Part shown: in pieces, positions 35,718 to 45,011 of the stretch | How positions within the stretch are numbered: position 1 is the stretch's first letter | How the letters are laid out: every line of letters starts with the position of its first letter | Origin: Bin80 sp964291275 | GTDB taxonomy: Bacteria; Bacteroidota; Rhodothermia; Rhodothermales; Bin80 | Direction: 5' to 3' | Assembly (NCBI GenBank): GCA_964291275.2 | Contig: OZ219800.1 | Span: forward strand, 1 to 64,000 | DNA: 64,000 bases | Position numbers and translations under genes: made by a program | The notes under the pieces: generated by a model | What the model was told of the DNA's origin: nothing | The model's input: only the letters and a program-made list of their open reading frames with translations | Database searches by the model: none

Positions 35718-37009
35718 TGACAATCACAGAAAAAGTAATTGCACGGCATTGCGGTCGAAGCAGGATCGCTCCTGGCGAGAGCGTCTGGGTGGATGTAGAC
35801 ATCCTGATGACGCATGACGTGTGCGGTCCACCAACCATCGATATTTTCAAACGCGAGTTTGGAGAGGAGGCTAAGGTTTGGGATCCGGAAAAGCTGGTGA
35901 TACTGCCCGATCACTACATCTTCACGCAGAATCATCATGCGAATCGCAACGTCCGACTGCTACGGGCTTTTGCGGAAGAACATGATCTGCCTCATTATTA
36001 TGATGTAGGATCACCACGCTACAAAGGAGTTTGCCATATGGCACTTGCTGAAGAGGGTTTCAATCGCCCAGGCTCATTGCTGATCGGTACCGACAGCCAC
36101 ACCTGTACCTCAGGAGCCTTTGGTATGTTTTCGACAGGAGTGGGTAATACAGACGCTGCTCTGATTATGGGAACGGGGAAGATCTGGTTGCGCGTACCGG
36201 AAACTATGCGTTTCATTTTCGAGGGCGTGTTACCCCCATACTTGATGGCAAAGGATCTAATTCTTGCTGTGATCGGGGATATTGGTTGCGACGGCGCCAC
36301 GTATCGTGCCATGGAATTTGATGGGGAGTCAGTATACTCTGTATCCATGCAGGAGCGAATGACATTAACGAATATGGCCATTGAAGCTGGGGGGAAGAAC
36401 GGAATTATCGCGCCCGACGAGACTACCATTGAGTACGTACGCGCTCGTACGGATGCCCCTTTTGAGTGCGTTTATAGTGACGAAGACGCACGATTTTATT
36501 CCGAATACAGGTACGATGTCTCCACGTTGGAGCCTGTTGTGGCTAAGCCTCATCGGCCAGACAACCGTGCGAGTGTTGTAGAGGTTGCTGGTACAAGCCT
36601 GGATCGTGCCTATGTTGGTAGTTGCACCGGGGGTAAGCTGGAGGATTTTCAAGCAGCGGCTCAGATTATCAAGGGCCAGGAAGTGGTTATTGATACTTAT
36701 ATCGTGCCTGCGACAACTGAGATTAGTAATGCTCTTCGTACAACTACACTTGATGGTACTACCTTGTGGGATGTTTTTGTTGAGGCCGGATGCAAGATGG
36801 GGCAGGCGAGTTGTGCTGCGTGCTTAGGTGGGCCACCAGACACATTTGGACGCATGGAGGGGAACGAAGTAGTTATATCAACGACAAACCGGAATTTCCC
36901 TGGACGTATGGGATCTAAGCAGGCCTCAGTTTATCTCGCATCGCCGCTTACTGTGGCAGCAAGTGCGCTCAACGGCGTGATTACGGACCCACGTGAGGTT
37001 TTAGTATAG
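35717..37009 (+). CDS. leuC: 3-isopropylmalate dehydratase, large subunit
   Basis: 430 residues from the ATG at 35717; a TTG one codon upstream is also possible. Iron-sulfur isomerase converting 2- to 3-isopropylmalate, and in the citramalate route citramalate to beta-methylmalate. Aconitase-type motifs: HHANRN, GTDSHTCTSGAFGMF with the first cluster cysteine region, VGSCTGGKLEDF, and the double cysteine ASCAACLGG. It is coupled to leuA by a one-base overlap and followed 18 bases later by its partner leuD. Confidence 0.95.
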   Translation: MTITEKVIARHCGRSRIAPGESVWVDVDILMTHDVCGPPTIDIFKREFGEEAKVWDPEKLVILPDHYIFTQNHHANRNVRLLRAFAEEHDLPHYYDVGSPRYKGVCHMALAEEGFNRPGSLLIGTDSHTCTSGAFGMFSTGVGNTDAALIMGTGKIWLRVPETMRFIFEGVLPPYLMAKDLILAVIGDIGCDGATYRAMEFDGESVYSVSMQERMTLTNMAIEAGGKNGIIAPDETTIEYVRARTDAPFECVYSDEDARFYSEYRYDVSTLEPVVAKPHRPDNRASVVEVAGTSLDRAYVGSCTGGKLEDFQAAAQIIKGQEVVIDTYIVPATTEISNALRTTTLDGTTLWDVFVEAGCKMGQASCAACLGGPPDTFGRMEGNEVVISTTNRNFPGRMGSKQASVYLASPLTVAASALNGVITDPREVLV

Positions 37010-37027
37010 CATATTAAATCAGAAGTT

Positions 37028-37606
37028 ATGGAATCTAGTATTCGTGGTTTAGCCTATGTGGTGGGTGACGCGATTGATACCGATCAGATCATTCCCGCGG
37101 AGCATTTGGTCTACAGCCTAAAGAAGCCCGATGAACGACGCATGTATGGGCGATTTGCCATGAGCGGTGTACCGGTGCAGGTACAGGGACTTCCCGAAGG
37201 TCATATACCATTTACTGATCCGGATAAATATGAAAGCAAGTTCACTTTCGTCATAGGCGGGACAAATTTTGGATGTGGCTCTTCCCGTGAGCATGCACCA
37301 TTTGCATTGACCGAAGCGGGGGCAAAAGTTGTCATAGCCGAGAGTTATGCTCGAATTTTTTACCGGAATACGATCGATGGTGGTTTTGTTGTTCCTTTTG
37401 AAGCTAACGAAAAGATTAACGATCAAATATGTACGGGAGATGATCTGGAATTGGACACCCGCTTAGGGCAGCTAACCAATCATACAACTGGCAAAGAGTA
37501 TTTACTAAAACCCCTTGGGGATGTAGCCGAAATTCTCAATGCGGGAAACGTATTTGAATATGCAAGACAAAACGGCTTGATCGCCCTATCTGATGGAATA
37601 CATTGA
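37028..37606 (+). CDS. leuD: 3-isopropylmalate dehydratase, small subunit
   Basis: 192 residues, swivel domain of the aconitase family: YVVGDAIDTDQIIPAEHL, then GGTNFGCGSSREHAPFALTEAGAKVVIAESYARIFYRN. It completes the LeuCD enzyme. The end overlaps the cimA start by 14 bases, suggesting tight co-expression of LeuCD with citramalate synthase, which uses the same dehydratase. Confidence 0.95.
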   Translation: MESSIRGLAYVVGDAIDTDQIIPAEHLVYSLKKPDERRMYGRFAMSGVPVQVQGLPEGHIPFTDPDKYESKFTFVIGGTNFGCGSSREHAPFALTEAGAKVVIAESYARIFYRNTIDGGFVVPFEANEKINDQICTGDDLELDTRLGQLTNHTTGKEYLLKPLGDVAEILNAGNVFEYARQNGLIALSDGIH

Positions 37607-39218
37607 ATTATTTGACACTACACTGCGCGATGGTACACAGGGCGAACATGTAACGCTATCGGTCACTGACAAAGTTCGAATTGCGCACAGACTGGATGCT
37701 TTTGGCATCAGGGTGATTGAAGGAGGTTGGCCTGGATCGAATCCCAAAGATCAGGAGTTCTTTGAACTGTCCCAAAAGGAGAATTGGCAACAGGCAAGCA
37801 TCTGTGCGTTTGGATCAACCCATCATCCCCGAAACGCCCCAGATCAGGATCCTAATTTACTGGCACTGATAGCGGCGGAAACAGATACGGTATCCATATT
37901 TGGAAAAAGCTGGCTTTTGCATGTTAAGCATGCACTCAATGTGTTGCCAGATGAAAACTTGGACATGATTGTCGGGTCGATAGACTGGTTAACATTACAT
38001 GACCGTCGTGTGATTTATGATGCAGAACATTTTTTTGACGGTTACAAGGATGATCCTGGATATGCATTAGCGACATTAAACGCTGCTGCAGTAGCGGGTG
38101 CAGATGTTCTGGCCTTATGTGACACGAATGGGGGCACTATGCCGACAGATATCCAACGAATCACTGAGCAGGTATGCTCAACCATCGGTGATTGTTGTGT
38201 TATAGGCATCCACGCACACAATGATAGTGGTCTTGGAGCAGCAAATACTATCGCCGCCGTAGAGGCGGGGGCACGCCATGTTCAGGGTACCATCAACGGG
38301 ATCGGTGAGCGTACCGGTAACGCGGATCTGTGCACCGTCATAGCTTGTCTCCAGCATAAACTAGGCTATGATTGTGTTTCTGAGGAGCAGCTGAGTTCAT
38401 TGGCAGATCTCAGTCAGTTTGTTTACGAGATCTGCAACATGCTGCCAATTGACCGTGCCCCATTTGTTGGGCGTAGTGCCTTTGCACACAAGGGAGGTAT
38501 TCATGTATCTGCGGTAATGAAGGAACCACGCGCTTATGAGCATATGGAACCTGAACTGGTAGGAAACAAGCGACGTGTGCTGGTTTCGGACTTATCAGGC
38601 CAATCAAATGTGCGCTACAAGGCACAAGAATTAGGCATTTCGCTTGATGGGCGCGATGAGGCTCGACTTGCGGTCCAGCGTATCAAGGAGCTTGAGCATC
38701 TCGGGTATGAGTTCCAGGGGGCTGAAGCATCTTTTGAATTGCTCTTACGCACTATTCGAGGCGAGGACACGGAGATGTTCAAGCTGGATCGTCTACGGGT
38801 ACATAGTGAGCAAAATGAGCATGGAACAGAATGGTCCGAGGCTACGGTTGCCGTTTTCGTTGGCGAGCATCGGGAGCTTGCAGTGAGTGACGGGGTCGGT
38901 CCCGTGGACGCTTTATCTAATGCTCTCAATCGAGCTCTCTGTCGTTTTTATCCTCGCTTGGAATCCGTACGGCTTGCAGACTACAAAGTACGTGTTCTCA
39001 GACCGGAAGACGCGACGGCTGCCTCGGTCCGTGTTTTGATTGAACATCATGATATCAGCGGCGAAGCCATCTGGCATACGGTAGGAGTTTCGCCCAACAT
39101 ATTAGAGGCTAGCTGGCAGGCACTGACAGATGGCGTGCGCTATTACCTTATGAATTCTCAACCTGTTCAGGTTTTAGAATCAGAGGCAGCGTGCAGTTCT
39201 AAAGGCTTCGCGGCTTAG
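37593..39218 (+). CDS. cimA: (R)-citramalate synthase
   Basis: 541 residues of the LeuA/HMGL-like family: FDTTLRDGTQGEHVTLS, catalytic metal ligands in IHAHNDSGLGAANTIAAVEAG, NGIGERTGNADL, and a C-terminal LeuA-type regulatory domain. EGGWPGSNPKDQEFF near residue 42 and LSDLSGQSNVRYKAQELG in the middle are typical of citramalate synthases rather than LeuA. It joins pyruvate and acetyl-CoA to citramalate, which LeuCD and LeuB turn into 2-oxobutyrate for isoleucine without threonine deaminase. No ilvA is present in the window. Overlaps leuD by 14 bases; an ISNCY-like element starts two bases after its stop. Confidence 0.92.
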   Translation: MEYIELFDTTLRDGTQGEHVTLSVTDKVRIAHRLDAFGIRVIEGGWPGSNPKDQEFFELSQKENWQQASICAFGSTHHPRNAPDQDPNLLALIAAETDTVSIFGKSWLLHVKHALNVLPDENLDMIVGSIDWLTLHDRRVIYDAEHFFDGYKDDPGYALATLNAAAVAGADVLALCDTNGGTMPTDIQRITEQVCSTIGDCCVIGIHAHNDSGLGAANTIAAVEAGARHVQGTINGIGERTGNADLCTVIACLQHKLGYDCVSEEQLSSLADLSQFVYEICNMLPIDRAPFVGRSAFAHKGGIHVSAVMKEPRAYEHMEPELVGNKRRVLVSDLSGQSNVRYKAQELGISLDGRDEARLAVQRIKELEHLGYEFQGAEASFELLLRTIRGEDTEMFKLDRLRVHSEQNEHGTEWSEATVAVFVGEHRELAVSDGVGPVDALSNALNRALCRFYPRLESVRLADYKVRVLRPEDATAASVRVLIEHHDISGEAIWHTVGVSPNILEASWQALTDGVRYYLMNSQPVQVLESEAACSSKGFAA

Positions 39219-39219
39219 A

Positions 39220-41124
39220 TAGTGCTTGGCAGAGAATAGGCAGTTTTTGCTATACTCATAATAATCTGGGCCCGTAATTGTGGCGTCGTTGGTGGAGTTT
39301 CGGGGGAATTAGGTGCCTTTCGGCTTGCTGAACGGTCACCGGAAGACATTTTTCGCTCTCCGATGCAACTGGGACGCGACCATGCGTTCCAACCCGAGCT
39401 ACGTCTGCCTTTCCGCTTGTGGCGGAGCCTGTCCAAATTCCTTCGGTAGGATTACAGCGGCGCTACGCCGCTCGTTTTCGGGCCTGATGCCAGCGTTTGA
39501 GCCGCTCCTCTTTCCGCTTCAACTGCAAGCCAAGACGATGCATGTTGGCCGCGACCACAGAGAGCGCCACCGTGCGACCAAATCCCTCCTTACCATGCGT
39601 ACGCACCAAGTCCAGTCCGCGCTGGTTCAAATTGTTGATCGCGGATTCTACCGCCGGATGCTGACGACGACCCTCCACAAAGTCCGGAGCGGATGCGCGC
39701 GCCTTGTCCGCATGACTTAAACGACCCCGCTTCGGCATGATCACCCGTTCCAAAATTTGCTCCAATGCGCGCCGGTTGTGTTCCGATGAATACCCCGTAT
39801 CCATACTGCACGAAGTCAGGGACGGGTACAGCGTCTTGGCCTCCCGTAAAAAATCCACGATCATCGACGAATCTACCCCCTCGTAGAGCACCTGGTAGTG
39901 AAGAATGTACTGATGCTGGTCCTCCAAGACGCAGACCGGGAGTCCCAACTCCGCCTGTACCCCCGCCTTACCTTTGCTGATCCAACGCGTATGCGGCTCG
40001 TGAACTGAGAAAATCTTCTCCGAATGCGGAATCTTTTCGCCCCTGAGCAACCGCCGATCCACCTGATCGATCAGTCTCAAGCTGCATCCCAGGTAGTGCA
40101 GCCACCGATCACTGCAATCTGCCCCCAACCTCCGCTGCGAAGCCAACGCCTTCTTCACCAGCTTTCTGCAGTGGTACAGATATTTGCGCACCCGATCACG
40201 ACGACGCCAGCCCCGTGACCGGCGTACCCCTTGAAACAAACGATCGAGCCGCTTTTCCCAATCCGCCGCCTTGCGCCAGCCCGGCATGCCGTGCGCGCGG
40301 CTCATACGTGCGGACGCCCGAAGCAAACAACCCACCGCATCCCTTAGCAGACTGACATCCGTAGGCCAATGTACATGCGTCTTCGTCACCGCTGAATCTA
40401 CTCTGCAACGTAACCCCTCCTGACGGGCCTTCTTCGTAAGCTCTGCGTGCCCATGCGCCACCACGACCTTGTTGAGCTTGCCCAGTAACTCCTCCGATAA
40501 CAAACTCACATTGTCCAGAATCGTCTGTACATGGTATTCTGGTTCCGTTCCCTCGCGCCAACCACCATGCCCAAGCATCTGGCGCAGGAGCTTGTCGTAG
40601 TTCGCCATATGCGTCAGTCGATCGAAATCGCAATTAAGGGCCTGCTTCATCATCCCCAGAACAAAAATCCTCCACAGTTCCATCCCACGGCGGCCCAATT
40701 TGTGACTGACTCCCGAAGCCACGCCCCCTTCCAAAAGCTCGAAAATCTTCGCTCGCGTCTTTGCATTCTTGTAAATCGAAAGCAAACCTCGCAATACCAC
40801 CGGAATGTCATCCCGGCTTCGGGGGTCAAGCTCGATCTCTTCAATCGGAACCTGCCCAAACGCGCGTTGGGCTTCCATTACTACTCGTATGGCAACAAAG
40901 GGGCGAATGTACACGCTTAAACGCCCAAATCAGACCTCCTCCCCCAAAATTGCCGCCAGATTCGCAAATTCATTCAACCTCCTACGCGGACGACGACTAT
41001 GCGATGAGAGCCCCAAATACACGCTAAATCCTGACCAAATCCACCAAAAATGACCAAATCTGCTCCCAAATACCCGAATTCATCGTATCATCCCACGACC
41101 AAAATCATTTTCTGGCAAGCACTA
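39220..41124 (-). mobile_element. ISNCY-like insertion sequence, copy A
   Basis: 1905 bases bounded by inverted ends TAGTGCTTGGCAGAGAAT (left) and the complement of TAGTGCTTGCCAGAAAAT (right). It carries one minus-strand transposase. Compared with copy B, its left end has a 9-base deletion just inside the repeat and the sequence is slightly more diverged. No target duplication is evident. It begins one base after the cimA stop codon. Confidence 0.8.
39463..40914 (-). CDS. ISNCY-type transposase, copy A
   Basis: 483 residues. The N-terminal half (LDPRSRDDIPVVLRGLLSIY, RRGMELWRIFVLGMMKQALNCDFDRL, LRQMLGH) is typical of the ISNCY/IS5-like group with a DUF772-type start. Acidic residues: first aspartate in CRVDSAVTKTHVHWPTD, second in CSMDTGYSS, glutamate in HPAVESAINNLNQRGLD. 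All three are present, so it may be active. Nearly the same protein is encoded by copies B and C. Confidence 0.85.
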   Translation of the reverse strand: MYIRPFVAIRVVMEAQRAFGQVPIEEIELDPRSRDDIPVVLRGLLSIYKNAKTRAKIFELLEGGVASGVSHKLGRRGMELWRIFVLGMMKQALNCDFDRLTHMANYDKLLRQMLGHGGWREGTEPEYHVQTILDNVSLLSEELLGKLNKVVVAHGHAELTKKARQEGLRCRVDSAVTKTHVHWPTDVSLLRDAVGCLLRASARMSRAHGMPGWRKAADWEKRLDRLFQGVRRSRGWRRRDRVRKYLYHCRKLVKKALASQRRLGADCSDRWLHYLGCSLRLIDQVDRRLLRGEKIPHSEKIFSVHEPHTRWISKGKAGVQAELGLPVCVLEDQHQYILHYQVLYEGVDSSMIVDFLREAKTLYPSLTSCSMDTGYSSEHNRRALEQILERVIMPKRGRLSHADKARASAPDFVEGRRQHPAVESAINNLNQRGLDLVRTHGKEGFGRTVALSVVAANMHRLGLQLKRKEERLKRWHQARKRAA

Positions 41125-41131
41125 TTATAGG

Positions 41132-43045
41132 TAGTGCTTGTCAGAGAATAGGTCATTTTTGCGATTCTTGCTATACTCATAACAATCTGGGCCCATAATT
41201 GTGGCGTCGTTGGTGGAGTTTCGGGGGAATCAGGTGCCTTTCGGCTTGCTGAATGGTCACTGGAAGACATTTTTTGCTCTCCGATGCAGCTGGGACGCGA
41301 CCATGCGTGCCAACCCGACGTATGTCTGCCTTTCCGCTTATGGCGGAGCCTGTCCAAATTCCTTCGGTAGGATTACAGCGGCGCTACGCCGCTCGTTTTC
41401 GGGCCTGATGCCAGCGCTTGAGCCGCTCTTCTTTCCGCTTCAACTGCAAGCCAAGACGATGCACGTTGGCCGCGACCACAGAGAGCGCCACCGTGCGACC
41501 AAACCCCTCCTTACCATGCGTACGCACCAAGTCCAGTCCGCGCTGGTTCAAATTGTTGATCGCGGATTCTACCGCCGGATGCTGACGACGACCCTCCACA
41601 AAGTCCGGAGCGGATGCGCGCTCCTTGTCCGCATGACTTAAACGACCCCGCTTCGGCATAATCACCAGTTCCAGAATTTGCTCCAATGCGCGCCGGTTGT
41701 GTTCCGATGAATACCCCGTATCCATGCTGCACGAAGTCAGGGACGGGTACAGTGTCTTGGCCTCCCGTAAAAAATCCACGATCATTGACGAATCGCCCCC
41801 CTCGTAGAGCACCTGGTAGTAAAGAATGTACCGATGCTGGTCCTCCAAGACGCAGACCGGGAGTCCCAACTCCGCCTGTACCCCCGCCTTACCTTTGCTG
41901 ATCCAACGCGTATGCGGCGCGTGAACCGAGAAAATCTTCTCCGAATGCGGAATCTTTTCGCCCCTGAGCAACCGCCGATCCACCTGATCGATCAGTTTCA
42001 AGCTGCATTCCAGGTAATGTAGCCCCTTATCACTGAAATCTGCCCCCAACCTCCGCTGCGAAGCCAACGCCTTCTTCACCAGCTTTCTGCAGTGGCACAG
42101 GTATTTGCGCACCCGATCACGACGACGCCAGCCCCGTGACCTGCGTACCCCTTGAAACAAACGATCAAGCCGCTTTTCCCAATCCGACGCCTTGCGCCAG
42201 CCCGGCAGGCCGTGCGAACGGCTCATACGTGCCGACTCCCGAAGCAAACAACCCACCGCATCCCTTAGCAGATTCACATCCGTAGGCCAATGAACATGCG
42301 TCTTCGTCACCGCTGAATCTACCCTGCAACGTAACCCTTCCTCCTGGGCCTTCTTCGTAAGTTCTGCGTGCCCATGTTCCACCACAACCTTGTTGATCTT
42401 GCCCAGTAACTCCTCCGATAACAAACTCACATTGTCCAGAATCGTCTGTACATGGTATTCCGGTTCCGATCCCTCGCGCCAACCACCATGCCCAAGCATC
42501 TGGCGCAGGAGCTTGTCGTTGTTCGCCATATGCGTCAGTCGATCATAATCGCAATTCAGGGCCTGCTTCAGCATCCCCAGAACGAAAATCCTCCACAGAT
42601 CCATCCCCCGGCGCCCCAATTTGTGACTGACTCCCGAAGCCACACCCCCTTCCAAAAGCTCGAAAATCTTCGCTCGCGTCTTTGCATTCTTGTATATCGA
42701 ACGCAAACCACGCAATACCGCCGGAATGTCATCCCGGCTTCGGGGGGCAAGCTCAATCTCTTCAATCGGAACCTGCCCAAACGCGCGTTGGGCTTCCATT
42801 ACTACTCGCATGGCAACAAAGGGGCGAATGTACACGCTTAAACGCCCAAATCAGACCTCTTACCCCAAAATTGCCGCCAGATTCGCAAATTCATTCATCC
42901 TCCTGCGATGACCACGCCTATGCGATGAGAACCCCAAATACAGGCTAAATCCTGACCAAATCCACCAAAAATGACCAAATCTGCTCCCAAATACCCGAAT
43001 TCATCGTATAATCCCACGACCAAAATCATTTTCTGGCAAGCACTA
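41132..43045 (-). mobile_element. ISNCY-like insertion sequence, copy B
   Basis: 1914 bases with the same inverted ends as copy A (TAGTGCTTGTCAGAGAATA at 41132; CTGGCAAGCACTA ending at 43045) and in the same orientation. Only 7 bases (TTATAGG) separate it from copy A. It ends about 110 bases past the argE stop side of the arginine operon. No clear target duplication. Confidence 0.82.
41384..42835 (-). CDS. ISNCY-type transposase, copy B
   Basis: 483 residues, same family and catalytic residues as copy A (CRVDSAVTKTH, CSMDTGYSS, HPAVESAIN). It differs from A at a few dozen positions and is closer to copy C. The 5' non-coding part, about 210 bases up to the IS end at 43045, contains repeated CCAAATC/CCAAATA motifs that may hold the transposase promoter or binding sites. 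Confidence 0.85.
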   Translation of the reverse strand: MYIRPFVAMRVVMEAQRAFGQVPIEEIELAPRSRDDIPAVLRGLRSIYKNAKTRAKIFELLEGGVASGVSHKLGRRGMDLWRIFVLGMLKQALNCDYDRLTHMANNDKLLRQMLGHGGWREGSEPEYHVQTILDNVSLLSEELLGKINKVVVEHGHAELTKKAQEEGLRCRVDSAVTKTHVHWPTDVNLLRDAVGCLLRESARMSRSHGLPGWRKASDWEKRLDRLFQGVRRSRGWRRRDRVRKYLCHCRKLVKKALASQRRLGADFSDKGLHYLECSLKLIDQVDRRLLRGEKIPHSEKIFSVHAPHTRWISKGKAGVQAELGLPVCVLEDQHRYILYYQVLYEGGDSSMIVDFLREAKTLYPSLTSCSMDTGYSSEHNRRALEQILELVIMPKRGRLSHADKERASAPDFVEGRRQHPAVESAINNLNQRGLDLVRTHGKEGFGRTVALSVVAANVHRLGLQLKRKEERLKRWHQARKRAA

Positions 43046-43152
43046 GATACAAGAGCCGCTCTGTATGTGGTTTGAAGCGTGATGCAAGCACACTTGGCGT
43101 CATCACTCATTGATGCCATCCCGGATGGTCTGGTCTGTATAGCAGAGATTGA

Positions 43153-44235
43153 TCAAGTCTGGCAGCAACGCTCGAAATATCCTTTTACAGCAGCCTTATA
43201 GAAATCAACTGCCCGTACGACCTCAGATTTGTCTACGCACTCTTCTGCCGTATGGGATAATTCACTGCGGCCGGGACCAATCTTTACAGTGGGAACATCT
43301 TTCAGAAAAATCCAGTCGCTTGCGGTCGGGGAGCCCATGGGTTCGGTTCCGGGCAGTGATTCTAGGCAGGCATCTACAATAGTTTCATCGGTCGCGGTAG
43401 ATACCGGCACTATGCGATTACTGTGAACAGTAACCTCTGACTCAACAGCTTCCCTGATTTGGGCGACTATTTCTTCATGTGTGTAGGACGGCGTACTTCG
43501 AATATCCAGATAGATTGCACACTGGTCAGGAATAACATTACGGGCCGATCCCCCTTGGATAGTAGTGACGTTCAGACTGGTGCGGCCCAGGATAGGATGC
43601 ACTCGCTCAAAGGTAATGTCAGACAAATGTTGAATATCTGCCACAGTCTTAAGAATGGCGTTCTCTCCAAGGGTATGACGGGCTGCATGTGCACTTTTCC
43701 CCTTAGCATCGAGTCGTAATATGAGCAGTCCTTTCTGTGCGATAGTGGGTAGTAAGCTGGTTGGCTCGCCAATTAATGCAGCCTGGGGGCGAGGTAAATG
43801 TGCTTTCAATAATTTTCTCAGCCCATTATTTTCATAATTGGTCTCCTCGCATTCAGTCAAGGCAACAATTACTTGACCATTTTCTGGTTGCCAATTTTCG
43901 GCAGCTAACTCCAGCAGTGCAGAAGTCATGGCGGCACCTGATGCTTTGGCATCAGACGCCCCTCTTCCATAGATTCGGTCGTTCACTTCGGCAGCATCAA
44001 ATGGAGGATAAGGATGTCCGGAGGATGGGGGGACCACATCGAGGTGAGATGCCAGGAGTAGCTTGTTTGGTCCGCGTCCTATCCAAAAATAAAGACTGTT
44101 CCCAACCCGTCGGGTTTGAATGCCTGCAGCGTTTACATAGGACTGCATGTACGCACATATCTCATCTTCTTCTCCACTCAATGACGGGAATCGAATCATT
44201 GAGCTCAGCAGGTCCAGCACATTTCTTTCACTCAT
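43153..44235 (-). CDS. argE: Acyl-ornithine deacylase (M20 family, ArgE-like)
   Basis: 360 residues of the M20 metallopeptidase family: first metal histidine in LLLASHLDVVPPS, aspartate in YGRGASDAKASGAAM, glutamates in ALTECEETNYEN, and the dimerisation domain (LDAKGKSAHAARHTLGENAI). It removes the acyl group from the ornithine or citrulline intermediate of arginine synthesis; the acyl group may be acetyl or succinyl (see argF'). It ends the arg operon, its start overlapping argB by one base. DapE-like desuccinylases are the alternative; context favours ArgE. Confidence 0.85.
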   Translation of the reverse strand: MSERNVLDLLSSMIRFPSLSGEEDEICAYMQSYVNAAGIQTRRVGNSLYFWIGRGPNKLLLASHLDVVPPSSGHPYPPFDAAEVNDRIYGRGASDAKASGAAMTSALLELAAENWQPENGQVIVALTECEETNYENNGLRKLLKAHLPRPQAALIGEPTSLLPTIAQKGLLILRLDAKGKSAHAARHTLGENAILKTVADIQHLSDITFERVHPILGRTSLNVTTIQGGSARNVIPDQCAIYLDIRSTPSYTHEEIVAQIREAVESEVTVHSNRIVPVSTATDETIVDACLESLPGTEPMGSPTASDWIFLKDVPTVKIGPGRSELSHTAEECVDKSEVVRAVDFYKAAVKGYFERCCQT

Positions 44236-45011
44236 TATTGTCCTGTAATGACTGAAGTAGCCTTCTGTCTCTGCAGTAAGTCATCTGCTCCCAGTATCCA
44301 TACACTGGGAATGCCCAATGCAAGTGCCTCGCGCGCTATTCTCAGTTTTACCAGCATTCCTCCCGTGATCCAACCTTGGTCAATACCTGCTGCTTCGTCA
44401 GTGGGTGAACATGTTCGTAGTATTGATCCTGGATCAGTGGGATCCCGTAGCACTCCTCCGGTATCTGTTATAAGTAATAACTCCTCCGCCTGGGTGGCAA
44501 CAGCAAGTGCACAAGCCACTGTATCCGCATTGACGTTGTATCGTTGCCCAATCGCATCAACACCGAGGGGGGCTATGATTGGCATGAATCCAGCGTTGGA
44601 TACGGTTTCAACCAGGGTTGTGTCTGCTGAGACTATTTCGCCAACCCACCCAAAGTCAACCATTTCACCATCAATCAACCATGGCTCACGCCGACGAACA
44701 TTTAGAATGGATCCATCTACCCCACTGAGTCCAACTGCTCGGAGGTTATAAGTATTAGCCTGAGCAACCAACTGTACATTTATGGCGCCTCGCATGGTCC
44801 ATTCAGCAATATTTAGGTCCAGATTCCCTGTTACCCGCCGTCCGTTAATAATCCGAGGTGTGTGCCCCAAGCGATTTGCCAGTTCAGAGGACTGTATACC
44901 GCCTCCGTGGACAATAATGAGCGGAGACTTAATCAATTTGAGCTGATCCCAAAAGAGATCTAGGTTCTCAATTGTTCCGCCACCAATTTTGATGACGACC
45001 GGAGCTCTCAT
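44235..45011 (-). CDS. argB: N-acetylglutamate (or N-succinylglutamate) kinase
   Basis: 258 residues, amino-acid kinase fold: VIKIGGGTIENLDLFWDQLKLI, VHGGGIQSSELANRLGHTPR, INGRRVTG, a nucleotide-binding NVNADTVACALAVATQAEELLLITDTGGVL and the closing GGMLVKLRIA. It phosphorylates the acylated glutamate, second step of arginine synthesis. The short form without an N-terminal helix suggests the arginine-insensitive type. Overlaps argF' by 4 and argE by 1 base. Confidence 0.93.
   Translation of the reverse strand: MRAPVVIKIGGGTIENLDLFWDQLKLIKSPLIIVHGGGIQSSELANRLGHTPRIINGRRVTGNLDLNIAEWTMRGAINVQLVAQANTYNLRAVGLSGVDGSILNVRRREPWLIDGEMVDFGWVGEIVSADTTLVETVSNAGFMPIIAPLGVDAIGQRYNVNADTVACALAVATQAEELLLITDTGGVLRDPTDPGSILRTCSPTDEAAGIDQGWITGGMLVKLRIAREALALGIPSVWILGADDLLQRQKATSVITGQ

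Noticed and set aside
43046..43150. Possible argH start between argE and the ISNCY-like element
   Set aside because: The minus-strand reading in this stretch does not resemble the ArgH N-terminus.
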